Assembly: GCA_945897655.1 (NCBI GenBank)
Contig: CAMDHB010000211.1
Location: 1 to 6,464, forward strand
Direction of reading: 5' to 3'
Length of the DNA stretch: 6,464 nucleotides
Source of the DNA: Pseudorhodobacter antarcticus
Lineage (GTDB): Bacteria; Pseudomonadota; Alphaproteobacteria; Rhodobacterales; Rhodobacteraceae
In this document: positions 1-5,709 of the stretch, piece after piece
How positions within the stretch are numbered: the first letter of the stretch is position 1
How the letters are laid out: every line of letters starts with the position of its first letter
Notes under the pieces: model-generated
Databases searched by the model: none
The model's input: only the letters and a program-made list of their open reading frames with translations
Told to the model about the DNA's origin: nothing
Program-made: the position numbers and the translations under genes

Positions 1-67
1 CGCAGCCGAACCGGTGAAGGTGGCCGCCGACGCCGTAGCGCAGAACCTGCGGCAAGCACTCGGATAA
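1..67 (+). CDS. C-terminal end of an unidentified protein (5' truncated)
   Basis: Reading from base 2, the sequence gives 21 codons and a TAA stop at 65-67. The peptide is AAEPVKVAADAVAQNLRQALG. It is alanine-rich and looks like an amphipathic helix, as expected for the end of a real protein; the other forward frames read through or are arginine-rich. The gene ends 58 bp before the end of the convergent stress-protein gene. The fragment is too short to identify a family. Given phaC at the other end of the window, a helical phasin-type granule protein is one idea, but nothing in these residues proves it. Confidence 0.5.
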   Translation, partial: AAEPVKVAADAVAQNLRQALG

Positions 68-82
68 GCGTGGAGGAAACGC

Positions 83-127
83 GACTGCGGTCGGACCTTC
101 TCTGCCTTTTGCGAGACACCCGCAGTC
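83..127. repeat. Inverted repeat in the convergent intergenic gap
   Basis: GACTGCGG at 83-90 is perfectly repeated in inverse as CCGCAGTC at 120-127, an 8-bp stem around a 29-nt loop. It lies between two converging genes, and its right arm runs into the stop codon of the stress-protein gene (TGA, complement of 126-128). The position suits a bidirectional transcript end or a 3'-end stabilising fold. However, the loop is long and there is no clean U-tract on either side, so it is not a canonical intrinsic terminator. Confidence 0.3.
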
Positions 128-962
128 AATGTGAAAGCAAAACCGCCAGTCGCAGATCAGAAAACACTCCTTTTGTTGCGCCACCGAGGATGAAATCGCG
201 AAGGCGCGAGTGGCCGAAGCCACCCATGGCCAAAAGCTGTGCCCCTTCGGCAATCGCGGTATCCTGCAGGGCTTTTGCTATGGACCGGCCATCGAGCGAG
301 ATGTCGATCGCCTTGGTGGTATATCCCCGGCGTTCCAGAGACGCTGCAAGCGTTTGCGCAAGGCCAGAACTATCAAGTGACTTCTCCCCCTGAACCGTCA
401 CCACAGAAATCCGGCCACCATCAGACAGAAGTGGAAGGGCATCGGACAACGCCCTGGCAGCGACCCGGCTTCCATCCCACGCAACGACAATGTGATCGAT
501 GGAATGCGGCACATTCGTCGCGGGAACAAGGATCACCGGGACGCCCGCGCCGAATACGACGGATTGCGCCAGGTCCTGTGTTGACAACGCGTCAGCCGAC
601 CACGGCAGAATGGCCAGATCAAAGACCCGTGCCTCGGTCGATGCCGCGTCCAGGGCCGCGCCCATCATCGCGGTATGGCTGCTTGCCGACAGGTCGCGTT
701 CTGTACCGAAGGCACCCTTGATCAGGGTTTGCAGGCGGGCGCATTCTGCCTTGCTGCGCTCCTCGGCGGCACGCGCCATGCCTTCCACGTTGATCAGGTA
801 GCCGCTGGCCACAGAGCCTGTCTTCGGGACATCCAGAGCAAACGTCGAGACATGCAGACCGCATCCCAGCGCCGCCGCAAAGTTGACCGCAGCCAGAACA
901 GCCGGATCAGGTGCTGCTTCCGGATAAGTGTTCAGCGGCAGGTATGCGATGCGATGGGACAT
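126..962 (-). CDS. Universal stress protein, tandem UspA-type domains
   Basis: This 278-residue cytoplasmic protein is about twice the length of a single-domain Usp. It contains two UspA folds, roughly residues 1-148 and 154-278. The C-terminal domain keeps the nucleotide-binding features: the strand-end Asp in AWDGS (161-165) and the glycine motif G247-x2-G250-x9-G260 in the segment beginning GGFGHSRLRDF. The N-terminal domain lacks a recognisable copy of that motif and is probably degenerate, as in many tandem Usps. The family binds ATP or related ligands and supports survival during starvation, oxygen limitation or redox stress; no enzymatic reaction can be assigned. The ATG at 962 is supported by AAAGGAA (complement of 969-975) six bases upstream. 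The gene is divergent from the dehydrogenase/ATPase/phaC series and shares its FNR-type control region, so anaerobic induction is likely (inference). Confidence 0.92.
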   Translation of the reverse strand: MSHRIAYLPLNTYPEAAPDPAVLAAVNFAAALGCGLHVSTFALDVPKTGSVASGYLINVEGMARAAEERSKAECARLQTLIKGAFGTERDLSASSHTAMMGAALDAASTEARVFDLAILPWSADALSTQDLAQSVVFGAGVPVILVPATNVPHSIDHIVVAWDGSRVAARALSDALPLLSDGGRISVVTVQGEKSLDSSGLAQTLAASLERRGYTTKAIDISLDGRSIAKALQDTAIAEGAQLLAMGGFGHSRLRDFILGGATKGVFSDLRLAVLLSH

Positions 963-1046
963 TGTTGTTTCCTTTTCTGAAGTGGCAGTTCACCGGCAAT
1001 CAGCCGTCTGGCCGCGATGGGGCGCGACATCGGCTGCTGAATTGAG

Positions 1047-1052
1047 ATTATG
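1047..1052 (-). promoter_or_regulatory. Candidate -10 element of the usp promoter
   Basis: Read on the minus strand this is CATAAT, five of six matches to the sigma-70 -10 consensus. It starts 27.5 bp from the centre of the FNR-type operator, close to the roughly 29.5 bp expected at a class II FNR-activated promoter. Transcription would start near 1038-1040, giving a leader of about 77 nt before the usp ATG. The call rests on sequence and spacing only. Confidence 0.45.
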
Positions 1053-1072
1053 CGATCGGAAGATGACCATCA

Positions 1073-1086
1073 TTGATCCAAGTCAA
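1073..1086. promoter_or_regulatory. FNR/FnrL-type operator (anaerobox)
   Basis: The 14-bp site is TTGATCCAAGTCAA. It matches the FNR/CRP-superfamily pattern TTGAT-N4-ATCAA at nine of ten defined bases and the core TTGA-N6-TCAA perfectly. A further ATCAA at 1086-1090 partly overlaps its right half-site. It lies in the only substantial intergenic region, between the divergent usp and HTH genes. In alphaproteobacteria such sites are bound by oxygen-sensing FnrL and also by NO-responsive DNR/NNR regulators; the sequence alone cannot separate these. Its centre (1079.5) would be near -41.5 for the rightward promoter and near -40 for the leftward one, both compatible with class II activation. Confidence 0.8.
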
Positions 1087-1107
1087 TCAAACGTGGCCAT
1101 ACGTCAG

Positions 1108-1113
1108 TATAGA
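1108..1113 (+). promoter_or_regulatory. Candidate -10 element of the rightward operon
   Basis: The hexamer TATAGA (or ATAGAT shifted by one base) begins 28.5-29.5 bp right of the operator centre, the spacing expected when FNR replaces the -35 element. Transcription would start near 1120-1121. This rules out the possible upstream ATG at 1113 as the start of the first gene and favours the ATG at 1140. Confidence 0.5.
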
Positions 1114-1139
1114 TGCCTTTCAGGACGGAGAGTTCGAGA

Positions 1140-1382
1140 ATGCCGCAGGACAGATATCAGACGGTACAGGACGTAGCCGACAGGCTGAACGTCGCAGAGG
1201 CCACTGTGCGGCAATGGATCAAGTCTGGCGCACTCCGCGCCATCGATATCGGCAAAGGCTGGCGGATCGCGGATACCGATCTGGCACAGTTCCTGAGGGC
1301 GCACGAAACGTCACCCCGCCCGTCGGAAACCCGTCCCGGACAAACCGCAGAAAAGGAGAACGACAATGAACCGCCTCGCTGA
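1140..1382 (+). CDS. Small helix-turn-helix protein, excisionase/MerR-like fold
   Basis: This is an 80-residue protein. Residues 6-55 form an excisionase-type winged helix-turn-helix: YQTVQDVADRLNV, then ATVRQWIKSGAL as the recognition helix, then a short wing around IGKGWRI, and a closing helix DTDLAQFLRAH. The remaining 25 residues are polar and look disordered (PSETRPGQTAEKEN). The family binds DNA in regulators as well as in phage excisionases. No integrase, att site or other phage gene lies nearby, so a regulatory role is more likely. The chosen ATG has GGAG at 1127-1130 nine bases upstream and lies downstream of the predicted transcription start; the in-frame ATG at 1113 has neither. 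Its last 17 nt overlap the dehydrogenase gene, implying translational coupling. Its target is unknown; regulation of this operon is an inference. Confidence 0.8.
   Translation: MPQDRYQTVQDVADRLNVAEATVRQWIKSGALRAIDIGKGWRIADTDLAQFLRAHETSPRPSETRPGQTAEKENDNEPPR
1354..1358 (+). promoter_or_regulatory. Shine-Dalgarno site fixing the dehydrogenase start
   Basis: AGGAG, within AAAAGGAGAA, lies seven bases before the ATG at 1366 and inside the end of the HTH gene. Its strength and spacing settle the dehydrogenase start despite the 17-nt overlap. Confidence 0.75.
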
Positions 1383-2136
1383 CAAGACCGCAATCGTGAC
1401 TGGAGGTGCCGTCGGCATCGGCAAGGCCTGTGCAATCCGGATGGCGGAGGAAGGTGCGAAGGTTGGCATCCTCGACATGCTGGAGGCTGAGGGGAACGCA
1501 CTGGCCGCGGAACTGATAGCCAAGGGCCATGAGGTGGCGTTCTGGCCTGTCGATGTCGCGGATGAGGCCGGAATGAAAGCCGCCATCGACGCCGTAGCCA
1601 CCCGGTTCGGTGGCCTCGATGTGCTGGTGAACAATGCGGGCATGTCCGGCAGTCCCAAGCCCACCGATCAGGTGACCGAGGCAGACTGGGACCGGGTTCA
1701 GGCGGTGACCGTGAAGGGCGTGTTCTTTGGCACCAAACACGCCATTCCGCACCTGCGCGCAGCCGGCAAAGGCTCGATCATCAACCTGTCGTCCATCGCC
1801 GGGCTTATCGGCGTCGGCGGCATCGCGCCCTATCATGCCTCGAAAGGCGCCGTGCGGCTGATGTCGAAGAACGACGCCATCACCTACGCAGCCGAAAAGA
1901 TCCGGGTCAACTCGATCCACCCTGCCTACATCTGGACGCCGATGGTCGAAAACCACCTGCGCGCCACCGCTCCTGATCTGGAGGCGGCAAAGGCGGCGGC
2001 GGGGGCTGCGCATCCGATCGGCACGATGGGCGAACCCGACGACATCGCCTGGGCTGTGGTCTGGCTGGCATCGGACGAGGCGAAGTTCGTGACCGGGACG
2101 GAGATCGTCATCGACGGCGGCTATACGGCGAGGTGA
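1366..2136 (+). CDS. Short-chain dehydrogenase/reductase, classical NAD-type
   Basis: The 256-residue length is typical of classical SDRs. The Rossmann cofactor motif TGGAVGIG is at 12-19. Asp37 after the second strand (ILDM) predicts NAD(H) rather than NADP(H). D63-V64 is the adenine-contacting site and NNAG is at 89-92. The catalytic residues are Ser143, Tyr156 and Lys160 (YHASK). The C-terminus (VTGTEIVIDGGYTAR) is standard for the family. An oddity is Thr115 in AVTVKG, where most classical SDRs carry the Asn of the N-S-Y-K tetrad. Such enzymes interconvert alcohols and ketones in the cytoplasm; database labels such as glucose 1-dehydrogenase or 3-hydroxyacyl/3-hydroxybutyrate dehydrogenase are possible, but the substrate cannot be read from the sequence. 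The downstream phaC makes a hydroxyacyl substrate attractive as inference only. The gene overlaps the HTH gene by 17 nt and ends 4 nt before the next start. Confidence 0.93.
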   Translation: MNRLADKTAIVTGGAVGIGKACAIRMAEEGAKVGILDMLEAEGNALAAELIAKGHEVAFWPVDVADEAGMKAAIDAVATRFGGLDVLVNNAGMSGSPKPTDQVTEADWDRVQAVTVKGVFFGTKHAIPHLRAAGKGSIINLSSIAGLIGVGGIAPYHASKGAVRLMSKNDAITYAAEKIRVNSIHPAYIWTPMVENHLRATAPDLEAAKAAAGAAHPIGTMGEPDDIAWAVVWLASDEAKFVTGTEIVIDGGYTAR

Positions 2137-2140
2137 GGAG

Positions 2141-2986
2141 GTGCTGAAACTTGTTGGGATCGGGGTGCTCATTGCGCTGGCGGGGGCTGCGGCCTTGGGT
2201 TTTTGGGTTCATGGCGGCGACGTTGCGCAGCGTGACCGTGTCTGGGCTGCTCTGCTGGCAGGGCGCGAAACCCGGCCGCCGGTCTTTGACATGGCGATGG
2301 TCGAGGGATTGCCCCCGTTGGCGCAGCGCTATTTCGCCCGCGCCATCCGGCCCGGCACGCCGCTTCACCGTCTCGTGCGGCTGGAGATGTCGGGCACCTT
2401 CATTCTGAACGGCAACGCCATGCCGATGCAGGCGCGCCAGATCCTTGCCCCAGCCGGGCGGGGCTTTGTCTGGCAGGCCCGGATCGGCTCGGGTCTGATG
2501 CGCTTTGCGGGCTCGGATGGCTACCTGTCCGACACGTCCGGCGCGGAAAGCTGGACCAAGTTCTGGCTGGGCGGATTGGTGCCGCTGGCCCGTATGGGCG
2601 GCAGTTCCGACCACGCCCGTGCCGCTGCAACGCGGGCGATGCTGGAATCGCTCTGGGTCCCGGCGACGCTTTTGCCGCAAATGGGCGCGATCTGGACCGA
2701 GACCGGCCCCGACACCGCTGAAGTCCGCTTTGCCGCCACCCCGGATCTTCCGCCGATGCAGATTACACTTAACGCGGATGGCAACATGGTCGAGGTCTGG
2801 GCCCTGCGCTGGAGCGATGCCAACCCCGACAAGGCCTATCGCCTGCAACCCTTTGGCAGGCGGATACTTGGCTGGGCCCAGTTTCAGGGCTTTCGCATCC
2901 CCTCGCAGGTCGAGATGGGCAACCACTGGGGCACGCCGGACTATGCGCCCTTCTTCTTGGCCGACATCACTGCGGCGGAATACTGA
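2141..2986 (+). CDS. Membrane-anchored DUF6544/DUF6920-like protein
   Basis: This is a 281-residue protein of unknown function. Residues 3-23 (from LVGIGVLIALAG) form one hydrophobic segment, either an uncleaved anchor or a signal sequence, with no lipobox cysteine. The rest is soluble and looks beta-rich. Visible family-type features are QARQILAP (98-105), SDGYLSDTSG (125-134), the block ESLWVPATLL (169-178) with conserved Glu, Trp and Pro, and a C-terminal FRIPSQVEMGNHWG (251-264). This pattern resembles DUF6544 proteins as I remember them; no biochemical role is established. The GTG at 2141 is the first possible start, 4 nt after the dehydrogenase stop. The GAGGAG motif directly abuts it (no normal spacer), so translation may depend on coupling, or may begin at the in-frame GTG at 2165, which would shorten the hydrophobic segment. 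A role in helping or reporting on the adjacent ATPase is speculation from position. Confidence 0.8.
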   Translation: MLKLVGIGVLIALAGAAALGFWVHGGDVAQRDRVWAALLAGRETRPPVFDMAMVEGLPPLAQRYFARAIRPGTPLHRLVRLEMSGTFILNGNAMPMQARQILAPAGRGFVWQARIGSGLMRFAGSDGYLSDTSGAESWTKFWLGGLVPLARMGGSSDHARAAATRAMLESLWVPATLLPQMGAIWTETGPDTAEVRFAATPDLPPMQITLNADGNMVEVWALRWSDANPDKAYRLQPFGRRILGWAQFQGFRIPSQVEMGNHWGTPDYAPFFLADITAAEY

Positions 2987-3021
2987 CCGCCCCGACCTCT
3001 TGCTGCTTCAAGGCTGATAAA

Positions 3022-5631
3022 ATGCACTTGACCGATCCGCACGCCAAAGCCGCCGAAACCTGTCTGGGCGCGCTGTCGGCAAGCCCACAGGGCCTGACCG
3101 CGCACGAGGCTGCGCGGCGGCTGGCCGAGCATGGGCGAAACCGCTTGGCCGAGGTGCGGGCGCGTGGACCGGTGGTCCGGTTCCTGCGGCAGTTCCACAA
3201 TGTGCTGATCTATGTGCTGATCGGTGCTGCGGCGGTGACGGGGGCCCTGCAGCACTGGGTCGATACCGGCGTGATCCTTGCCGTGGTGCTGGCCAACGCG
3301 ACCATCGGCTTCATCCAGGAGGGCAAGGCCGAGGCGGCGATGGCGGCGATCCGGGGGATGCTTGCGCCGAAGGCCGCCGTGTTGCGCGATGGGCGGCGGG
3401 TGTCCGTGGATGGCGCCGACCTTGTGCCCGGCGACATCGTTCTCCTAGAGGCGGGCGACAAGGTTCCCGCCGACCTGCGGGTGATCGAGGCGCGGGGGCT
3501 GGCCGCGCAAGAGGCGATCCTGACCGGCGAGTCGGTGCCGGTGGAAAAGGGCCACCCCCCTGTCGCCGCCGATGCCCCCCTTGGCGACCGCCGCTCGATG
3601 CTGTGGTCGGGCACGCTGGTGACCCAAGGCACCGCGCGCGGGCTGGTGGTGGCGATAGGGGCCAAGACCGAGATCGGGCGCATCGGGGGGCTTCTGGCGG
3701 GGGTCGAACAGCTGACCACCCCGCTGGTCGCGCAGATCGACCATTTCGCGCGTTGGCTGTCGTTCCTGATCCTGCTTAGCGCGGGGCTCTTGCTCCTCTG
3801 GGGCTACTACGTCGGCCACATGCCCTTTTCCGATCTTTTCATGGCCGTGGTCGGCGTCGCCGTGGCGGCAATCCCCGAGGGCCTGCCTGCGGTGATGACC
3901 ATCACCCTGGCCATCGGCGTCCAGGCCATGGCGCGCCGGAATGCCATTGTCCGCCGCCTGCCTGCAATCGAGGCGATAGGATCCGTCTCGGTCATCTGCA
4001 CCGACAAGACCGGCACCTTGACCCGGAACGAAATGGTGGTGGCTGCGGCGGAGACGGCGGAGGGTGTCTTCGCCGTCGATGGCGAGGGCTATGCGCCCCA
4101 AGGGGCCATCACCCCTGCGGGTGATCTTGCACGCCTCGCCCGGGCGGCGTCGCTCTGCAACGACGCCCACCTGCACTGCAAGGATGGCGTCTGGATGGTC
4201 GAAGGCGACCCGATGGAAGGCGCGCTTCTCGCCTTTGCAGGAAAAGTCGGCGGCCATGTCGACGCGCGGCGGCTGGACGACATCCCCTTCGACAGCCGCC
4301 ACCGCTTCATGGCCATCCTGACCGAGGGTCCGCAGGGCCGGGTGACCCATGTGAAGGGCGCGCCGGAACGGGTGTTGCGGATGTGTCGCGGCATCGACCT
4401 GAAACAATGGCACGACCAGGCTGAGGCGCTGGCGCGGCGCGGTCTGCGCGTGCTGGCGCTGGCAGAACGGACCGAGGCGGGCGAGCGGATCGACACTGCC
4501 ACGCTGGACGGCGGGCTGACTTTCCTTGGCCTCGTCGGCCTGATCGACCCGCCCCGGCCCGAGGCGATTGCCGCCGTTGCGGAATGTCGCGCTGCTGGCA
4601 TCCGCGTCAAGATGATCACCGGAGACCATGCCGGAACCGCCGCTGCCATCGGCGCTCAGATCGGGCTGGCAAACGTCCACCGCGTGCTGACCGGGACCGA
4701 CATCGACAAGCTCGACGATGCCCAACTGGCACTGGAAGTGACGGATGTCGATATCTTTGCCCGAACCAGCCCGGAACACAAACTGCGTCTGGTGACTGCG
4801 TTGCAGGCGGGCGGTTTGTCCGTGGCAATGACGGGGGACGGTGTGAACGATGCGCCAGCCCTCAAACGTGCCGATGCGGGTATTGCGATGGGGTTGAAAG
4901 GCTCGGAGGCGGCGAAGGAGGCTGCCGATCTGGTGCTTGCCGATGACAACTTTGCGAGCATTGCTGCCGCCGTGCGCGAGGGGCGGACGGTCTACGACAA
5001 CCTGAAAAAGGTGATCAGTTGGACCCTGCCCACCAATGCCGGAGAGTCGCTGGTCATCGTTGTTGCGCTTCTGGCCGGATTCCTGCTGCCTCTCACCCCG
5101 GTGATGATCCTGTGGGTGAACATGATCTCTGCGATCACCCTCGGCCTTGCCCTGGCCTTTGAGCCGACGGAAACCGGCACCATGACCCGCCCGCCCCGGA
5201 TGCGCCATGCACCTATCCTGTCTGCGGAACTCGTCTGGCACGTCATTCTCGTCGCGCTCTTGTTCAGCGCGGCAATTGCGGCGGTGTTCACCTATGCGCT
5301 GGATCGCGGCTACCCCTTGGCACTGGCCCAGACGATGGCGATGGCGATGAACATGCTTGTGGTGCTCAAGGTCTTTCACCTGTTCTTTATCCGCAACATC
5401 CACAGCACCTCTCTCACGTGGGATGCCGTGCGAGGCACGCGGGTGGTCTGGACCGTGGTCGTGATCGTCACCGCCGCGCAATTTGCAATTACCTATCTGC
5501 CACTGTTTCAAGCGGCTTTCGGCACAAGCCCTGTTCCGCTGATGGACGGGCTGTTGGTCGTGGCCGTCGGCGCTGCCTTTTTCGCGCTGATCGAAATCGA
5601 AAAGCAGATCCGGCTCGGGCTGAAAGGATGA
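3022..5631 (+). CDS. P-type cation-transporting ATPase (P2 group)
   Basis: This 869-residue inner-membrane pump has the full P-type architecture. The N-terminal cation-ATPase domain is at about 10-75. M1 and M2 span about 61-98. The actuator domain carries TGES at 168-171. M3 and M4 include the ion-site motif PEGLP at 285-289. The phosphorylated Asp is D328 in DKTGTLT. The nucleotide domain has KGAPE from K445. The hinge motif TGDGVND holds D606 and D610. M5-M10 span about 665-860. The PEGLP motif (no Cys-Pro-Cys) and lack of an N-terminal metal-binding domain exclude heavy-metal P1B pumps. By hand alignment to SERCA, Glu309, Asn768, Glu771 and Asn796 are kept (E286, N672, E675, N700) and Thr799 becomes S703, but Asp800 becomes A704 and Glu908 becomes K783. 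The ion is therefore uncertain; a textbook Ca2+ pump is doubtful. AAGG at 3010-3013 is a weak ribosome site 8 nt before the ATG. It follows the DUF gene by 35 nt with no terminator seen. Confidence 0.95.
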   Translation: MHLTDPHAKAAETCLGALSASPQGLTAHEAARRLAEHGRNRLAEVRARGPVVRFLRQFHNVLIYVLIGAAAVTGALQHWVDTGVILAVVLANATIGFIQEGKAEAAMAAIRGMLAPKAAVLRDGRRVSVDGADLVPGDIVLLEAGDKVPADLRVIEARGLAAQEAILTGESVPVEKGHPPVAADAPLGDRRSMLWSGTLVTQGTARGLVVAIGAKTEIGRIGGLLAGVEQLTTPLVAQIDHFARWLSFLILLSAGLLLLWGYYVGHMPFSDLFMAVVGVAVAAIPEGLPAVMTITLAIGVQAMARRNAIVRRLPAIEAIGSVSVICTDKTGTLTRNEMVVAAAETAEGVFAVDGEGYAPQGAITPAGDLARLARAASLCNDAHLHCKDGVWMVEGDPMEGALLAFAGKVGGHVDARRLDDIPFDSRHRFMAILTEGPQGRVTHVKGAPERVLRMCRGIDLKQWHDQAEALARRGLRVLALAERTEAGERIDTATLDGGLTFLGLVGLIDPPRPEAIAAVAECRAAGIRVKMITGDHAGTAAAIGAQIGLANVHRVLTGTDIDKLDDAQLALEVTDVDIFARTSPEHKLRLVTALQAGGLSVAMTGDGVNDAPALKRADAGIAMGLKGSEAAKEAADLVLADDNFASIAAAVREGRTVYDNLKKVISWTLPTNAGESLVIVVALLAGFLLPLTPVMILWVNMISAITLGLALAFEPTETGTMTRPPRMRHAPILSAELVWHVILVALLFSAAIAAVFTYALDRGYPLALAQTMAMAMNMLVVLKVFHLFFIRNIHSTSLTWDAVRGTRVVWTVVVIVTAAQFAITYLPLFQAAFGTSPVPLMDGLLVVAVGAAFFALIEIEKQIRLGLKG

Positions 5632-5666
5632 CCTGTGACAAGGCCATGATGATCAGGTTGCAGTAG
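5628..5666 (+). other. Possible 12-codon leader ORF before phaC
   Basis: ATG at 5628 overlaps the ATPase stop codon (ATGA) and opens MTCDKAMMIRLQ before TAG at 5664-5666. A purine-rich GAAAGG directly abuts the ATG, but the spacing is too short for a good ribosome site. It could be chance, or a re-initiation peptide carrying ribosomes toward phaC 43 nt further on. There is no domain and no independent evidence of expression. Confidence 0.15.
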
Positions 5667-5709
5667 ACTTCCACTCTCCAGAGCAGCGTCCAGAAGGAAC
5701 GAGGCCAAG

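Noticed and set aside
1113..1139. Upstream in-frame ATG for the HTH gene
   Set aside because: It has no ribosome site, overlaps the predicted -10 element and lies before the predicted transcription start. ATG 1140 has GGAG nine bases upstream and starts just before the domain.
1140..1382. Excisionase-like protein as evidence of a prophage or integrative element
   Set aside because: No integrase, recombinase, att-like direct repeats, tRNA or composition shift accompanies it; the fold is common in ordinary regulators.
1219..2172. 317-codon minus-strand frame opposite the HTH and SDR genes
   Set aside because: Low-complexity Arg/His/Asp-rich translation with no recognisable domain; the opposite strand has clear SDR motifs throughout.
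2108..2926. 272-codon minus-strand frame opposite the DUF6544-like gene
   Set aside because: Arg/Gly/Pro/His-rich shadow frame with no motif. The plus-strand frame has an anchor segment, family-like blocks and operon spacing.
5335..5352. Short GATGGC-type repeat within the ATPase gene
   Set aside because: It encodes Met-Ala alternation in a membrane segment (MAMAMN) and is only a few units long; it is ordinary coding sequence.
3445..5511. 688-codon open frame on the minus strand opposite the ATPase
   Set aside because: It is a mirror frame produced by the G/C third-position bias of the ATPase gene. The product is His/Arg/Gln-rich with no domain, while the plus strand encodes a complete P-type ATPase.
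5632..5709. Possible FNR or CRP operator upstream of phaC
   Set aside because: TGTGACAAGG and TGATCAGG fragments occur, but neither is paired with the second half-site at the right spacing.
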